NCBI RefSeq assembly: GCF_027925025.1
Contig: NZ_AP027058.1
Location: forward strand, 2,108,001-2,172,000
DNA: 64,000 bases
Source of the DNA: Limnohabitans sp. MORI2
GTDB lineage: Bacteria; Pseudomonadota; Gammaproteobacteria; Burkholderiales; Burkholderiaceae_C
Direction: 5' to 3'
The notes under the pieces are model-generated. The model was given only the letters and a program-made list of their open reading frames with translations. It was not told the DNA's origin and ran no database searches. This document shows positions 33,302 to 42,512 of this stretch, in pieces (the first letter of the stretch is position 1; each line of letters begins with the position of its first letter). The position numbers were made by a program, and so were the translations under genes.

Positions 33302-35645
33302 CACGCTTGGGCACCAAAATCTCGCGTTGACCATTGCTGCTCATGGCGCTGACCATGCCCGCTTTTTCCATGTCTTCCACCAAACGGGCGGCACGGTTAT
33401 AGCCAATTTTCAAATGGCGCTGCACGAGCGAAATACTGGCCTTGCGGTTCTTCAACACCACCTCAACGGCTTGGTCATACATGGGGTCTTTTTCAGCGGG
33501 CACATCGCCAAACAAATCAGGGCCTGAAGCGTTACCGTCACCATCGACTGTGCCACCTTCAAGCACACCCTCAATGTAGTCAGGCTCGCCTTGGCTCTTG
33601 AGGTACTCGACCACACGGTGGACTTCTTCATCACTCACAAACGCACCGTGCACACGCACCGGAAAGCCCGTGCCACTGGCCATATAAAGCATGTCACCCA
33701 TACCCAAAAGCGCTTCAGCGCCCATTTGGTCAAGGATGGTGCGGCTGTCAATTTTGGAGCCCACAGAGAACGCAATACGTGAAGGGATGTTGGCCTTGAT
33801 GAGGCCCGTGATCACATCTACGCTGGGGCGTTGTGTGGCAAGAATCAAGTGAATACCCGCCGCGCGCGCCTTTTGTGCCAAGCGTGCAATGAGCTCTTCA
33901 ATCTTCTTGCCCACCACCATCATCAAGTCGGCCAACTCGTCAATCACCACCACGATGTGTGGCAAGCGTTGCAGCGGTTCAGGTTGCTCGGGCGTGAGGC
34001 TGAATGGGTTGTAGATGAACTCTTCGCGCGACGCTGCTTCGTCAATCTTGGCGTTGTAGCCCGCGAGGTTGCGCACGCCCAGCTTACTCATGAGCTTGTA
34101 GCGTTTTTCCATTTCGCCCACGCACCAATTGAGGCCGTGTGCGGCTTGGCGCATGTCGGTGACCACAGGGGCCAGCAAATGCGGAATGCCTTCGTACACC
34201 GACATTTCCAACATCTTGGGGTCGATCATGAGCAAGCGCACATCGCGTGCTTCGGCCTTGTAGAGCAAGGACAAAATCATCGCGTTGATACCCACCGATT
34301 TACCCGAACCCGTGGTACCCGCCACCAACACGTGCGGCATCTTGGCAAGGTCGGCCACCACGGGGTTGCCCACAATGTCTTTGCCCAAACCCATCGTCAA
34401 CATCGACTTGGACTCGTTGTAAATGTCGGAACCCAAAATCTCGCTCAGGCGAATCGACTGGCGTTTGGCATTGGGCAATTCCAGCGCCATGTAGTTTTTG
34501 CCAGGGATGGTCTCCACCACGCGGATCGACACCAGCGAGAGTGAACGCGCCAAATCTTTGGCGAGGTTCAACACTTGCGAACCCTTCACACCCGTCGCCG
34601 GCTCAATTTCGTAGCGGGTAATCACAGGCCCGGGAGACGCCGCCACCACGCGGACTTCAACGCCGAAGTCTTTGAGCTTTTTCTCAATCAAACGGCTGGT
34701 CATTTCCAGCGTTTCGGGTGACACGGTGTCTTGTCGGGTCAGTGGGTCATCCAACAAATCAACCTGCGGCAAACGCGAATCGGTGGCTATGTCCGTGAAC
34801 AAGGTTTTCTGGCGCTCTTTGGCCACGCGCGCGCTCTTGGGTACTTCAATAATTTCTGGCTCAATGTGAACCACGATGGGCGGATGCTCTTTGATTTCTA
34901 CACGCTCTTCCAACACCACTTCTTCACGTTCACGGGCAGCTACCAAACCGTAAGCCACGTCTTCTTCGCGTTCGCGGCGCTCGCGCCATTTTTCATACAG
35001 GCCATCAATGAACGCGCCAATGTTTTCAGCGGTTTGCCCCCATGAAAAGCGAAACACCCACGAAGCGCCGACGACGCCAAACACAATGAAAATCAAACAC
35101 GAGCCGTTAAAGCCAAACCAGCTCAGACTCGACGGCCCCACCAAATAACCCAACACCCCTCCACTGCTGTGTCCGGGCAAGCGGTCTTCAAAACGGTACA
35201 TGCGGGTCCACTCCAAGCCCGTGCTTGAAATCAACAACAAGGTCAAGCCAGCCCAAAACGCAAAGCGCGTGTAGCGCCAGCTGTTGTGCTCCTGCGCGGG
35301 CTCATCCTCATCACGCAAGCGGTTGGCCAAGGCCGACAACCATGCCACCAAGGCTGCTGCATAGCACCACCACACCGAATAGCCAAGCAAGAAAAAGCTC
35401 AGATCACCAAATATTGCGCCCACCCGACCGCCAAAGTTACGCACCGTATTGCCCGCACCAGAGGTGGTCCATGCAGGATCTAGCGGCGAATGGGTGATGA
35501 GCGCCAGCAACCAAAAGGTCATGAACACAAAGCCCGCCGTCAGCGCAATCTCTTGCGCAAAGCGGCGAAAGCCTGTGGGTTTATGGTCCGCATCGGCAGA
35601 AGAGGCACGCGGATCGTTTTTTAATGTATTGAGCGAGTAAGTCAT
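33294..35645 (-). CDS. ftsK: DNA translocase FtsK
   Basis: This 783-residue septal DNA pump moves chromosome termini and activates XerCD recombination. It has four N-terminal membrane helices (about 32-50, 75-100, 125-142 and 180-200), a linker with a charged run (EREREE) and the motor domain. Walker A is [14 protein letters not shown], Walker [13 protein letters not shown], and [16 protein letters not shown] follows. The C-terminal gamma winged helix ([20 protein letters not shown]) reads KOPS sites. The linker is short, as in SpoIIIE-sized FtsK. It is divergent from trxB, with about 100 bp between the starts. Confidence 0.96.
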   Translation of the reverse strand: MTYSLNTLKNDPRASSADADHKPTGFRRFAQEIALTAGFVFMTFWLLALITHSPLDPAWTTSGAGNTVRNFGGRVGAIFGDLSFFLLGYSVWWCYAAALVAWLSALANRLRDEDEPAQEHNSWRYTRFAFWAGLTLLLISSTGLEWTRMYRFEDRLPGHSSGGVLGYLVGPSSLSWFGFNGSCLIFIVFGVVGASWVFRFSWGQTAENIGAFIDGLYEKWRERREREEDVAYGLVAAREREEVVLEERVEIKEHPPIVVHIEPEIIEVPKSARVAKERQKTLFTDIATDSRLPQVDLLDDPLTRQDTVSPETLEMTSRLIEKKLKDFGVEVRVVAASPGPVITRYEIEPATGVKGSQVLNLAKDLARSLSLVSIRVVETIPGKNYMALELPNAKRQSIRLSEILGSDIYNESKSMLTMGLGKDIVGNPVVADLAKMPHVLVAGTTGSGKSVGINAMILSLLYKAEARDVRLLMIDPKMLEMSVYEGIPHLLAPVVTDMRQAAHGLNWCVGEMEKRYKLMSKLGVRNLAGYNAKIDEAASREEFIYNPFSLTPEQPEPLQRLPHIVVVIDELADLMMVVGKKIEELIARLAQKARAAGIHLILATQRPSVDVITGLIKANIPSRIAFSVGSKIDSRTILDQMGAEALLGMGDMLYMASGTGFPVRVHGAFVSDEEVHRVVEYLKSQGEPDYIEGVLEGGTVDGDGNASGPDLFGDVPAEKDPMYDQAVEVVLKNRKASISLVQRHLKIGYNRAARLVEDMEKAGMVSAMSSNGQREILVPKRDE

Positions 35646-35734
35646 GTCTAGAGGCAGAGCTTACCCGAGCGGCAACCATGCGCCGTCAAGGGTAAAAAGA
35701 GGTTCTTACAATCTTGGCTTTATTGTCTCTTTGA

Positions 35735-36706
<972 letters not shown>

Positions 36707-36837
36707 TCCAACGCCTTGTAAAAGGCGCTACAATCTCAGGCTTTGCTGAATTCAGCGAAGAAGATGGGTTACCGCCACCCTTTTTGGCGAGGTGAGGCGC
36801 TCGTGGGAACGACCGCCGTTGATATGGAGTGTCCAAC

Positions 36838-37071
36838 ATGGCACGCGTATGTGAAGTAACGGGCAAAGGCCCAATGACGGGAAACAATGTTTCCCACGCA
36901 AACAACAAAACAAAACGCCGTTTTTTGCCTAACCTGCAATACCGCCGTTTCTGGGTAGAGTCTGAAAACCGTTGGGTTCGCTTGCGCGTTTCTAGCGCAG
37001 CTCTGCGTTTGATCGACAAAAACGGCATCGACGCCGTGTTGGCTGACTTGCGCGCACGCGGTCAAGCTTAA
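36838..37071 (+). CDS. rpmB: 50S ribosomal protein L28
   Basis: This 77-residue ribosomal protein has the invariant start [20 protein letters not shown] and the block [20 protein letters not shown]. It binds 23S rRNA in the large subunit. I chose the ATG at 36838 because MARVCEVTG is the family N-terminus; a GATATGGAG sequence lies upstream. rpmG follows after 25 bp, the usual rpmB-rpmG operon. Confidence 0.97.
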   Translation: MARVCEVTGKGPMTGNNVSHANNKTKRRFLPNLQYRRFWVESENRWVRLRVSSAALRLIDKNGIDAVLADLRARGQA

Positions 37072-37096
37072 TTCCAGACACTGAAAGGACACGATC

Positions 37097-37267
37097 ATGG
37101 CTTCTAAAGGCGGACGCGAAAAAATCAAGCTGGAATCTTCAGCCGGTACTGGTCACTTCTACACGACCAGCAAAAACAAGAAAACCATGCCCGAGAAAAT
37201 GGCGATCATGAAGTTTGATCCCAAAGCTCGTAAGCACGTGGAATACAAGGAAACCAAACTGAAGTAA
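37097..37267 (+). CDS. rpmG: 50S ribosomal protein L33
   Basis: This short gene encodes 56 residues starting [20 protein letters not shown], continuing with [15 protein letters not shown] and ending [11 protein letters not shown]. The pattern is the L33 family. The form lacks the four zinc-binding cysteines found in some bacteria (the Cys-minus type). A GAAAGGA ribosome site lies 8 bp upstream of the ATG. It is the second gene of the rpmB-rpmG operon and is followed 16 bp later by a strong terminator. Confidence 0.96.
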   Translation: MASKGGREKIKLESSAGTGHFYTTSKNKKTMPEKMAIMKFDPKARKHVEYKETKLK

Positions 37268-37283
37268 TTCAGGCTGGCCCAAT

Positions 37284-37317
37284 AAAAAACCCGCTCTCGC
37301 AAGATGGCGGGTTTTTT
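37284..37317 (+). terminator. Intrinsic terminator after rpmG
   Basis: The stem AAAAAACCCGC / GCGGGTTTTTT (12-nt loop) ends in six T residues. The matching A-run on the left also allows function on the minus strand. It lies 16 bp after the rpmG stop. Confidence 0.85.
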
Positions 37318-37345
37318 GTTGCCTCAACAAAAACAACAAGCCAAA

Positions 37346-37371
37346 GAAAAGGCACCCGAAGGTGCCTTTGT
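37346..37371 (-). terminator. Intrinsic terminator after the desaturase gene
   Basis: A perfect 9-bp stem (AAAGGCACC/GGTGCCTTT) closes a CGAA tetraloop (TTCG on the minus strand, a very stable loop). Read on the minus strand it is followed by TTTTC. It lies 17 bp downstream of the desaturase stop. The 16-bp core is identical to the terminator at 58125-58140. Confidence 0.75.
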
Positions 37372-37387
37372 CTAAGTGTTGCAGTGT

Positions 37388-38599
37388 TTACACACGCGCC
37401 GCACGCAAGTGCATTGAGAACTCTTGCAAAGCAGCAATGCCGCTGGCTTCAGCGCGTTTGCACCAAGCTTGCAGGTCTTGCGCCAACTGAGCACGGGTGT
37501 GGTGGGTGTTTAGCCAAATTTGGCGTAACTCTTCACGCATCTTCACCATGGTGTCGACATCGGGCAAAGCCAAACGAGCCGCGGCCAACTGGGCCACCAC
37601 AGATGCAGGTACTTTCTCAGCATCACGGTGCATCCAACGTTTGGCCACCGTCTGCAGTGCATCTGTAGGCAGAGTAGGCATGTTGGCCAGTTCTTGCTTC
37701 AAGGCCAAACGCAACTGCGTGGCGTAATTGGCCATCACTTCGTAACGGTTGGCAATCACAGCCTCTAGAGTTTTCTCGTCAGCCACAGGCTTGATGTCAC
37801 CAAAAGCGAGCTTGGGCGGCGTCTTCTTGACGGTTGCCAAACCAATGGTTTCCAAGATGCGGATGTACAGCCAACCCAAATCGAACTCGTAGGGCTTGAC
37901 CGACAACTTGGCCGATGTGGGATAGGTGTGGTGGTTGTTGTGCAACTCTTCGCCACCGATGATGATGCCCCAAGGGGAGATGTTGGTGCTGGCATCGGGC
38001 GCTTCGAAATTACGGTAGCCCCAGTAGTGCGCTGCGCCGTTGATGATGCCGGCGGCAGTGACAGGAATCCACATCATCTGCACGGCCCACACGGTCAGGC
38101 CCAAGGCACCAAACAAGGCCAAGTCGATGATGAGCATCAACGCCACACCCCACACCGAGTGTGGTGTGTAGAGGTTGCGCTCAATCCAATCATTGGGCGT
38201 GCCGTGACCATAACGCTCAAGGGTTTCGAGGTTTTCAGCCTCTTTGCGATACAGCTCAGCGCCTGTGAACAACACGGTTTTGATGCCGTGAATGTGGGGA
38301 CTGTGTGGGTCTTCAGCTTGTTCGCACTTGGCGTGGTGCTTGCGGTGAATCGATGTCCACTCTTTGGTCACCTGAGCCGTGGTGAGCCACAGCCAAAAGC
38401 GAAAGAAATGAGCGGGAATGGGATGCAAGTCCAGCGAACGGTGTGCCGAATGACGGTGCAAATAAATGGTCACACTGGCAATGGTGATGTGAGTCAACAC
38501 CATGGTGGCGGCGAACACTTGCCAACCAGAAAAGTTCAGCAAGCCATTGCTCAGCCAGTTCAACACAGGGTCTAGCCAAGCCCAATCGGGTAACAACAT
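37388..38599 (-). CDS. Membrane fatty acid (acyl-CoA) desaturase
   Basis: This 403-residue di-iron enzyme has three histidine boxes: HRHSAH (48-53), HRKHH (85-89) and HNNHH (220-224). Hydrophobic segments flank them (VFAATMVLTHITIASVTIYL, LIIDLALFGALGLTVWAV), the pattern of delta-9-type acyl-CoA desaturases. The reaction would insert a double bond in membrane acyl chains with O2 and an electron donor. The C-terminal 120 residues are hydrophilic and helical, longer than in the minimal enzyme. No dedicated ferredoxin or reductase gene is adjacent. It starts 52 bp after the methyltransferase gene ends on the same strand. Confidence 0.9.
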   Translation of the reverse strand: MLLPDWAWLDPVLNWLSNGLLNFSGWQVFAATMVLTHITIASVTIYLHRHSAHRSLDLHPIPAHFFRFWLWLTTAQVTKEWTSIHRKHHAKCEQAEDPHSPHIHGIKTVLFTGAELYRKEAENLETLERYGHGTPNDWIERNLYTPHSVWGVALMLIIDLALFGALGLTVWAVQMMWIPVTAAGIINGAAHYWGYRNFEAPDASTNISPWGIIIGGEELHNNHHTYPTSAKLSVKPYEFDLGWLYIRILETIGLATVKKTPPKLAFGDIKPVADEKTLEAVIANRYEVMANYATQLRLALKQELANMPTLPTDALQTVAKRWMHRDAEKVPASVVAQLAAARLALPDVDTMVKMREELRQIWLNTHHTRAQLAQDLQAWCKRAEASGIAALQEFSMHLRAARV

Positions 38600-38651
38600 G
38601 TCTTCTCTTTCAACGCGTGGAAATCAACTTTTGATTTTAAGGTTTGGGTAC

Positions 38652-39986
38652 TTATTTGGCTACCCAAACTGCAGCAAAGAAGCCATCTGTGGCGTGCAAG
38701 TGTGGCCAAAGTCGCAAATACATCCCGTCTGTCGTACACAAACTGGCGGCGTTGAGAACTTTTAACTCCGTCAAGGTTTCAGCCACTGACAAGGGCACAA
38801 AGTTGGGGTGGGCTGCACTGAAAGCCTGCGCGATCGCTTCGTTCTCTTCGGGCAACACACTGCAAGTGGCGTACACCAAACGACCGCCAGACTTCACCAT
38901 GCGCGCGGCGCTGGCCAAGATAGAGGTCTGTTTTTCGGTCAGCTCTTGCACCGCCTTGGGCGACTGGCGCCACTTGAGGTCTGGGTTGCGGCGCAAAGTG
39001 CCGAGGCCCGAACAAGGCGCATCGACCAACACACGGTCAATCTTGCCGCTCAAGCGCTTGACGCGCTCATCGCGCTCGTGCGCAATGGCAGATGGGTGAA
39101 CGTTGGACAACTTGCTGCGTGCCAAACGCGGCTTGAGCGATTCCAAGCGATGCGCTGACACATCAAACGCATACAAGCGGCCGGTGCTGCGCATCGACGC
39201 GCCAATGGCCAATGTTTTGCCGCCAGCGCCCGCGCAAAAATCCACCACCATCTCACCGCGCTTGGCGTCGAGCAACAGGGCCAACAACTGCGAGCCTTCG
39301 TCTTGCACCTCAATCGCGCCACGGGCAAAAGCATCGAGCTGACTCAGCGCCGGCTTGCCGTCAATGCGCAAACCCCAAGGCGAGAACGGCGTGTTTTCAG
39401 CCTTGATGCCTGCAAGTTGCAGCTCGTGCTGTACATCGGCGCGTTTGTCGGTGAAGGTGTTGACGCGCAAATCCAGCGGCGCGCCGCCGTTCATACGCTC
39501 CACCAAGGGCCAAAAGCCCTCGCCCACTTGTGCTTTGAGGGGTTCGACCAACCACTCGGGCAAGTTGTGACGGTGGCGTTCCATCAGGTCAGAGGGGTTC
39601 ACCGATTCACAAGCTTCAAGCCAAGCGGCCTCTTGTTTATTCAATGCGCCCATCAAAAAATCGAGCGGGCCGTTGTTGGCATGCTTCGCGTTTTTGGGCG
39701 CGGCCTTGCTGGGCGCTTGCTGTTTCAAGTGGTCGGCAAACCCGAGAATGGCCAAACGGCGCTCTTTGGGGCCAGAGCCAGACGGCGCAAAGTGGTCATA
39801 GCGCAGCTTGTTGCGCAACACGTTGTAGACGGTTTCGGCCAAGGCGGCACGCTCGCGCGGGCCAAAGGCATAGGTTTTACGGTAGTCACGGAAAAACTTA
39901 GACACCACCGCATCAGCAGGGTGGTCAAACTTCAAAGTGAGGCGAACAAGCTCGGTACAAGCTTCAATCAGGGCTTTAGGATGCAT
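38652..39986 (-). CDS. RsmB/NOP-family RNA (cytosine-C5)-methyltransferase
   Basis: This 444-residue SAM-dependent enzyme methylates cytosine in RNA. It has an N-terminal helical region (residues 1-140) and a substrate strand LDLRVNTFTDKRADV. The SAM-binding motif is VVDFCAGAGGKTLAIG. Motif IV is DAPCSGLGTLRRNPD, and the motif VI Cys (expected nucleophile) lies in YATCSVLPEENEAI. These features match the RsmB/NOP family; whether it is the 16S m5C967 enzyme itself cannot be told, since a second paralogue is common in this order. It is divergent from a DUF1653 gene (20-bp gap between starts). Confidence 0.88.
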   Translation of the reverse strand: MHPKALIEACTELVRLTLKFDHPADAVVSKFFRDYRKTYAFGPRERAALAETVYNVLRNKLRYDHFAPSGSGPKERRLAILGFADHLKQQAPSKAAPKNAKHANNGPLDFLMGALNKQEAAWLEACESVNPSDLMERHRHNLPEWLVEPLKAQVGEGFWPLVERMNGGAPLDLRVNTFTDKRADVQHELQLAGIKAENTPFSPWGLRIDGKPALSQLDAFARGAIEVQDEGSQLLALLLDAKRGEMVVDFCAGAGGKTLAIGASMRSTGRLYAFDVSAHRLESLKPRLARSKLSNVHPSAIAHERDERVKRLSGKIDRVLVDAPCSGLGTLRRNPDLKWRQSPKAVQELTEKQTSILASAARMVKSGGRLVYATCSVLPEENEAIAQAFSAAHPNFVPLSVAETLTELKVLNAASLCTTDGMYLRLWPHLHATDGFFAAVWVAK

Positions 39987-40006
39987 AGGGTGTATTGTCC
40001 CATCCT

Positions 40007-40249
40007 ATGAACGACCAAGACCTCCCCCCATTGCAAGAAACGCCCATCGGCCTCTACCGCCACTACAAAGGCGGCCAATACGAGGTGATTGGCACCGCGC
40101 GCCACAGCGAAACACTAGAGCCCATGACCGTGTACCGCGCCCTGTACGGAGCACACGGTCTGTGGGTGCGTCCTGCGGCCATGTTTGCCGAAACAGTAGA
40201 GATCGATGGCGTGGTGCGCCAGCGTTTTGAGAAAGTGCCAGACGCCTAA
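40007..40249 (+). CDS. DUF1653 domain protein
   Basis: This 80-residue cytoplasmic protein of unknown function has the DUF1653 pattern: GLYRHYKGGQYEVIGTARHS, ETLEPMTVYRALYG, then LWVRPAAMFAETVEIDG. It is a small beta-rich domain found alone in many bacteria. I chose the ATG at 40007; the frame opens with a TTG 12 bases earlier. It lies between the RNA methyltransferase (divergent) and purN (51 bp downstream, same strand). Confidence 0.87.
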   Translation: MNDQDLPPLQETPIGLYRHYKGGQYEVIGTARHSETLEPMTVYRALYGAHGLWVRPAAMFAETVEIDGVVRQRFEKVPDA

Positions 40250-40300
40250 AACGCCCTGTGTATGCAGGCGCTCATTCACACCCGCCGATAATTCGCGGCA

Positions 40301-40885
40301 ATGAAAAACATCGTCATCCTGATCTCCGGCAGCGGCTCCAACATGGCCGCCATCGTGCGCACCGCAGAAGAACAAAACTGGGCTCAACGCTACAACGCCC
40401 GCATCAGCACCGTCATCAGCAACAAAGCCGATGCGGAAGGTTTAACCTTTGCCAAACAACATGGCATCGCCACTTCGGTGATCGACCACAAAGCATTCGC
40501 CAGCGCCCCTCAACCCCGCGAAGCCTTTGACGCTGCCTTGATGACCGAGATCGACAAACACCAGCCGCACCTCGTAGTGTTAGCTGGTTTCATGCGCATC
40601 CTCACTCCAGGTTTTGTGGCGCACTACGAAGGCCGCTTGGTCAACATCCACCCCTCACTGCTGCCCGCTTTTGCCGGACTCAACACCCACCAACGTGCCA
40701 TTGACGCCGGCTGCAAATTTGCCGGAGCCACCGTGCACCGCGTAACCGCCGAACTAGATCACGGCCCCATCCTTGCCCAAGCCGTTGTGCCCGTGCTACC
40801 CGACGACACCGCAGACACACTGGCTGCGCGGGTGTTGACGCAGGAGCATTTGATTTATCCGAAGGCGGTGGCGGAGCTGCTTTGA
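40301..40885 (+). CDS. purN: Phosphoribosylglycinamide formyltransferase (folate-dependent)
   Basis: This 194-residue enzyme transfers a formyl group from 10-formyl-tetrahydrofolate to GAR in purine synthesis. The phosphate-binding start is VILISGSGSNMAAIV. The folate region is VLAGFMRILTPGFV, and the catalytic segment NIHPSLLPAF holds the Asn-His pair. The catalytic Asp lies in VTAELDHGPILAQ. Length is standard. It follows the DUF1653 gene and precedes two AT-richer orphan genes. Confidence 0.95.
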   Translation: MKNIVILISGSGSNMAAIVRTAEEQNWAQRYNARISTVISNKADAEGLTFAKQHGIATSVIDHKAFASAPQPREAFDAALMTEIDKHQPHLVVLAGFMRILTPGFVAHYEGRLVNIHPSLLPAFAGLNTHQRAIDAGCKFAGATVHRVTAELDHGPILAQAVVPVLPDDTADTLAARVLTQEHLIYPKAVAELL

Positions 40886-40944
40886 TTGAATGCGGAATAA
40901 AAACCGTCACATAGAATGAATTCTTTTGAATTAAAAATTGACAC

Positions 40945-41361
40945 ATGTGGCTAGACTCTTTAAGAGAATTTTTTGATACCGTAATCTTTGTTAATCCTAG
41001 GCATGGAGCTATTACAGGTGGATTCATCACAGCGATAGTGGGTGTGAAGCTCATCCAATTTCTATACAAGTCTGAAATTAGTAGCGAGACAAAAGTTAGG
41101 CAAACCGCAACTAAAGATAACGTGCTGTCTGCGGAAAAATTAGAAGCATCATGCTCTTACGCAACTACAACTGGCGAAGCGGTGACAGAACTAGTTCAAT
41201 TAGATGTTGTAGCTCACAACAGATACAGCCTAAAAATCTCTAAAGACATCAATGGCAAAGTGACAGTCATCAAATCAAGTCACAACTCGCTAGATTCAGC
41301 CACTCATCAGCTGGAGCAAAAGTCTATTTTGCGAATGGGCGACTTGCAAAAAATTTCATAA
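40945..41361 (+). CDS. Unknown small membrane-anchored protein
   Basis: I do not recognise this 138-residue protein. It has one predicted membrane segment near the N-terminus (about 20-42, HGAITGGFITAIVGVKLIQF). A polar C-terminal domain follows, rich in Ser, Thr and Lys, with VTELVQLDVVAHNRYSLKIS and a strand-like KVTVIKSSHNS. The gene is clearly AT-richer than purN, and codons such as AAA, TTA and AGA are more frequent, which suggests separate origin. It is followed 25 bp later by another orphan gene, so they may form a pair. Confidence 0.6.
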   Translation: MWLDSLREFFDTVIFVNPRHGAITGGFITAIVGVKLIQFLYKSEISSETKVRQTATKDNVLSAEKLEASCSYATTTGEAVTELVQLDVVAHNRYSLKISKDINGKVTVIKSSHNSLDSATHQLEQKSILRMGDLQKIS

Positions 41362-41386
41362 CAGTACCGGCTATTTAAAAATCGAA

Positions 41387-41737
41387 ATGCGCACGATTGC
41401 AACAATCATCTTTTTAATGCTCCATCTCGTAGCTGGAGCTAGGGAATATCAACTCCTCACTGGCAGTTACTCCATCGGAGGTAAAACTTTCTACGATGCG
41501 CCAGACAACGAACCTAACGACCCGCACATTTATTTCAACCTTACTGGGCCAGCAGCGAAAGATCTTTTTGAGTCGATGAAAGTCAAACCCTTTCGTGATG
41601 AATGCACAGACGATGGTTCATTCACCAAACGCATCAAAGAAATGCAATGCACTGAATCTGCAGACCGCAAAGAGCACCGATGCTGGTTTGGCATTGATGT
41701 GAAAAAACAGCGCATCACAAATGGAGTAGTTTGCTGA
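41387..41737 (+). CDS. Unknown small secreted protein with four cysteines
   Basis: This 116-residue protein has a signal peptide (MRTIATIIFLMLHLVAGA, cleavage near residue 18). A polar mature domain has YFNLTGPAAKDLFESMKVKP and then four Cys residues, in DECTDD, MQCTES, HRCWFG and the terminal GVVC, enough for two disulfides in the periplasm. I cannot name a family. The spacing is reminiscent of small periplasmic inhibitor-like proteins, but that is only a guess. It lies 25 bp after the membrane-anchored orphan gene, and a 72-bp palindrome begins 21 bp after its stop. Confidence 0.62.
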   Translation: MRTIATIIFLMLHLVAGAREYQLLTGSYSIGGKTFYDAPDNEPNDPHIYFNLTGPAAKDLFESMKVKPFRDECTDDGSFTKRIKEMQCTESADRKEHRCWFGIDVKKQRITNGVVC

Positions 41738-41757
41738 TATTTATCTTAATCACCGAA

Positions 41758-41829
41758 GGCGAGGAGGCTGGCTGCGGCTGACGATTTCTGGTACTCCAGC
41801 ATGAGGAAGCCGCAGTCAGCCTCCTCGCC
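41758..41829. repeat. 72-bp near-perfect palindrome (REP-like)
   Basis: Arms 41758-41779 and 41808-41829 are 22 bp long and match at 21 positions; the outer ends read GGCGAGGAGGCTG. The centre holds a second small hairpin (CTGG-TACT-CCAG, 41788-41799). It lies between two convergent gene ends and has no T-run, so it is not a classic terminator. It looks like a repetitive extragenic palindrome or a structured RNA end. Its outer GGCGAGG is shared with the palindromic element inside valS. Confidence 0.65.
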
Positions 41830-41846
41830 GGAGCGAACGCAAACAA

Positions 41847-42404
41847 TCAAGCCAAAAGCCGCGAACTCTTAGGCACATGCGCCATCAAAAACTCCATCTG
41901 ATCCGCCAAGATCCGGCGGTTTCTCAAGATGAAGTCCTCCCACAGCGATGGCTCATAGGGCGCATACAACAAAGGCATACGCGCTTGCTCAGGCGTGCGG
42001 TTACCCTTGCGGTGGTTGCACGATTTACACGCCGTCACCACATTCATCCACGTGTTCGGGCCGCCTTGGCCGATGGGGCGAATGTGCTCTCGGGTCAGCT
42101 CTGATTCGTGAAAGTGGTCACCACAATACGCGCAGATGTTGCGGTCGCGGGTGAAAAGTTTGTCGTTGGTCAGGCCCGATTTCAAATCAAACGGGTTGAT
42201 GTTGGGCACGCCCTTGGTGCCAATGATGCTGTTGACCGTGATGATGGACTGCTGCCCTGTGATGGCATTGGTGCCGCCATGAAACACCGCTACCTCGCCG
42301 CCAGACTCCCAGCGCACCTCGTCGGCCGCGTAATGAATGACCGCTTGTTCCAGCGATATCCACGACTGCGGTAGCCCTTGGGCAGACAGTTTCAAGACCT
42401 TCAC
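41847..42404 (-). CDS. HNH endonuclease family protein
   Basis: This 185-residue protein has a C-terminal HNH nuclease domain. The zinc knuckles are C91-x2-C94 (CAYCGDHFH) and C126-x2-C129 (CKSCNHRKGN); the catalytic block is LTREHIRPIGQGGPNTWMNV with H107 and N121. The first 85 residues are a separate domain (SWISLEQAVIHYAADEVRWE). Stand-alone HNH proteins of this form are widespread in Burkholderiales; some act in defence or phage packaging, but no such partner genes are here. It is divergent from ribF. Confidence 0.88.
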   Translation of the reverse strand: MKVLKLSAQGLPQSWISLEQAVIHYAADEVRWESGGEVAVFHGGTNAITGQQSIITVNSIIGTKGVPNINPFDLKSGLTNDKLFTRDRNICAYCGDHFHESELTREHIRPIGQGGPNTWMNVVTACKSCNHRKGNRTPEQARMPLLYAPYEPSLWEDFILRNRRILADQMEFLMAHVPKSSRLLA

Positions 42405-42477
42405 ACCTCACCTCCATTCGCTTCTCAAACGACCGATCGGGAATGCACATCTATCGGGGACAATATACCTTCATTGC

Positions 42478-42499
42478 GTGACAGTTTCAGGTCTGTCAC
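42478..42499 (+). promoter_or_regulatory. Leader hairpin just before ribF
   Basis: GTGACAG (42478-42484) and CTGTCAC (42493-42499) form a perfect 7-bp stem with an 8-nt loop. It ends 13 bp before the ribF ATG, a gene with no visible Shine-Dalgarno sequence. It could affect ribosome access or be an operator. It is too small to be an FMN riboswitch. Confidence 0.35.
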
Positions 42500-42512
42500 C
42501 TTTCACTCACTT

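Noticed and set aside
41847..42404. HNH nuclease as part of a restriction or phage-defence system
   Set aside because: No methyltransferase, helicase, terminase or other defence gene lies nearby, and lone HNH proteins of this type are common in the order.
42405..42512. FMN riboswitch upstream of ribF
   Set aside because: The 108-bp region is divergent with the HNH gene and holds only one small hairpin; the conserved six-helix FMN aptamer segments are absent.
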